NCBI GenBank assembly: GCA_044433405.1
Contig: JAWXTQ010000016.1
Location: 1-22,344, forward strand
Direction: 5' to 3'
Length of the DNA stretch: 22,344 bases
Source of the DNA: CAMQVM01 sp044433405
GTDB lineage: Bacteria; Bacteroidota; Bacteroidia; Bacteroidales; Rikenellaceae
Shown here: piece by piece, positions 22,255-22,344 of the stretch
How positions within the stretch are numbered: position 1 is the first letter of the stretch
Layout of the letters: every line of letters starts with the position of its first letter
Notes under the pieces: model-generated
What the model saw: the letters and a program-made list of their open reading frames with translations, nothing else
The model's database searches: none
Told to the model about the DNA's origin: nothing
Position numbers and translations under genes: made by a program

Positions 22255-22344
22255 ATGAAAAAGATTTCTATTCTATTAATGTGTGCCTTTACTCTAGGGA
22301 GTTGTTGCAATATGAAAAAATTGCAGCGACAAGGCAACCTTGAA
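22255..22344 (+). CDS. N-terminus of a lipoprotein gene (runs off the window)
   Basis: Thirty codons without a stop from ATG 22255: a basic start (MKK), a hydrophobic core (ISILLMCAFTLG) and the lipobox LGSC with the probable acylated Cys at residue 17. This is a typical Bacteroidota lipoprotein signal. The mature part visible (CNMKKLQRQGNLE) is too short to assign a family. It diverges from ychF across about 170 bases. Only a weak promoter candidate is visible (AACTTTTG, 22205-22212). Confidence 0.7.
   Translation, partial: MKKISILLMCAFTLGSCCNMKKLQRQGNLE

Noticed and set aside
22149..22337. 62-codon minus-strand frame at the window end
   Set aside because: It is antisense to a clear lipoprotein signal sequence starting at 22255 and has no motif.

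Overview
The window looks like a low-GC Bacteroidales (Bacteroidota) chromosome. The grounds are several upstream regions carrying the Bacteroidota vegetative promoter (-33 TTG/TTTG, -7 TAnnTTTG), near absence of GC-rich Shine-Dalgarno sequences, and family-level protein features such as the insert after KLSKR in glutamyl-tRNA synthetase, the DUF5683 protein beside parB, and a split HipA locus. The genus cannot be read from the sequence.

Layout. 1-1045 (-) is the N-terminal 348 codons of an aminofutalosine synthase (mqnE, futalosine route to menaquinone), cut by the window edge. A divergent promoter region leads into a + strand run of glycosyltransferase, ECF-like sigma factor and rsmG (1124-3492), followed by the separately promoted glutamate dehydrogenase gdhA and its terminator. 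5100-10434 (-) is a chromosome-segregation and cell-envelope cluster in the order parA, parB, DUF5683 protein, LysM lytic transglycosylase, phoH. Back to back with it, 10725-16535 (+) is aconitase, isocitrate dehydrogenase, citrate synthase and cysteine synthase. The first three make 2-oxoglutarate from oxaloacetate and acetyl-CoA, which feeds the glutamate dehydrogenase upstream. The isocitrate dehydrogenase carries residues typical of NAD use rather than NADP use.

16536-17000 has no credible gene. It is a dense chain of palindromes, one of which (22-bp perfect stem with a nested hairpin and T-run) probably terminates the cysK transcript. A shorter relative of this element, with a compensatory base-pair change, lies behind gdhA. 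17001-18510 (-) is a tripartite hipB-hipS-hipT toxin-antitoxin operon with ATGA overlaps, a good promoter and palindromic operator candidates. 18664-22083 (-) holds an FKBP-type prolyl isomerase lipoprotein whose last beta strand is out of frame, then gltX and ychF as a translation-linked pair. The last 90 bases (+) begin a lipoprotein gene.

The most noteworthy items are the HipBST operon and its operator array, the NAD-type coenzyme signature in Icd, the broken or recoded FKBP C-terminus, and the covarying terminator-repeat family.
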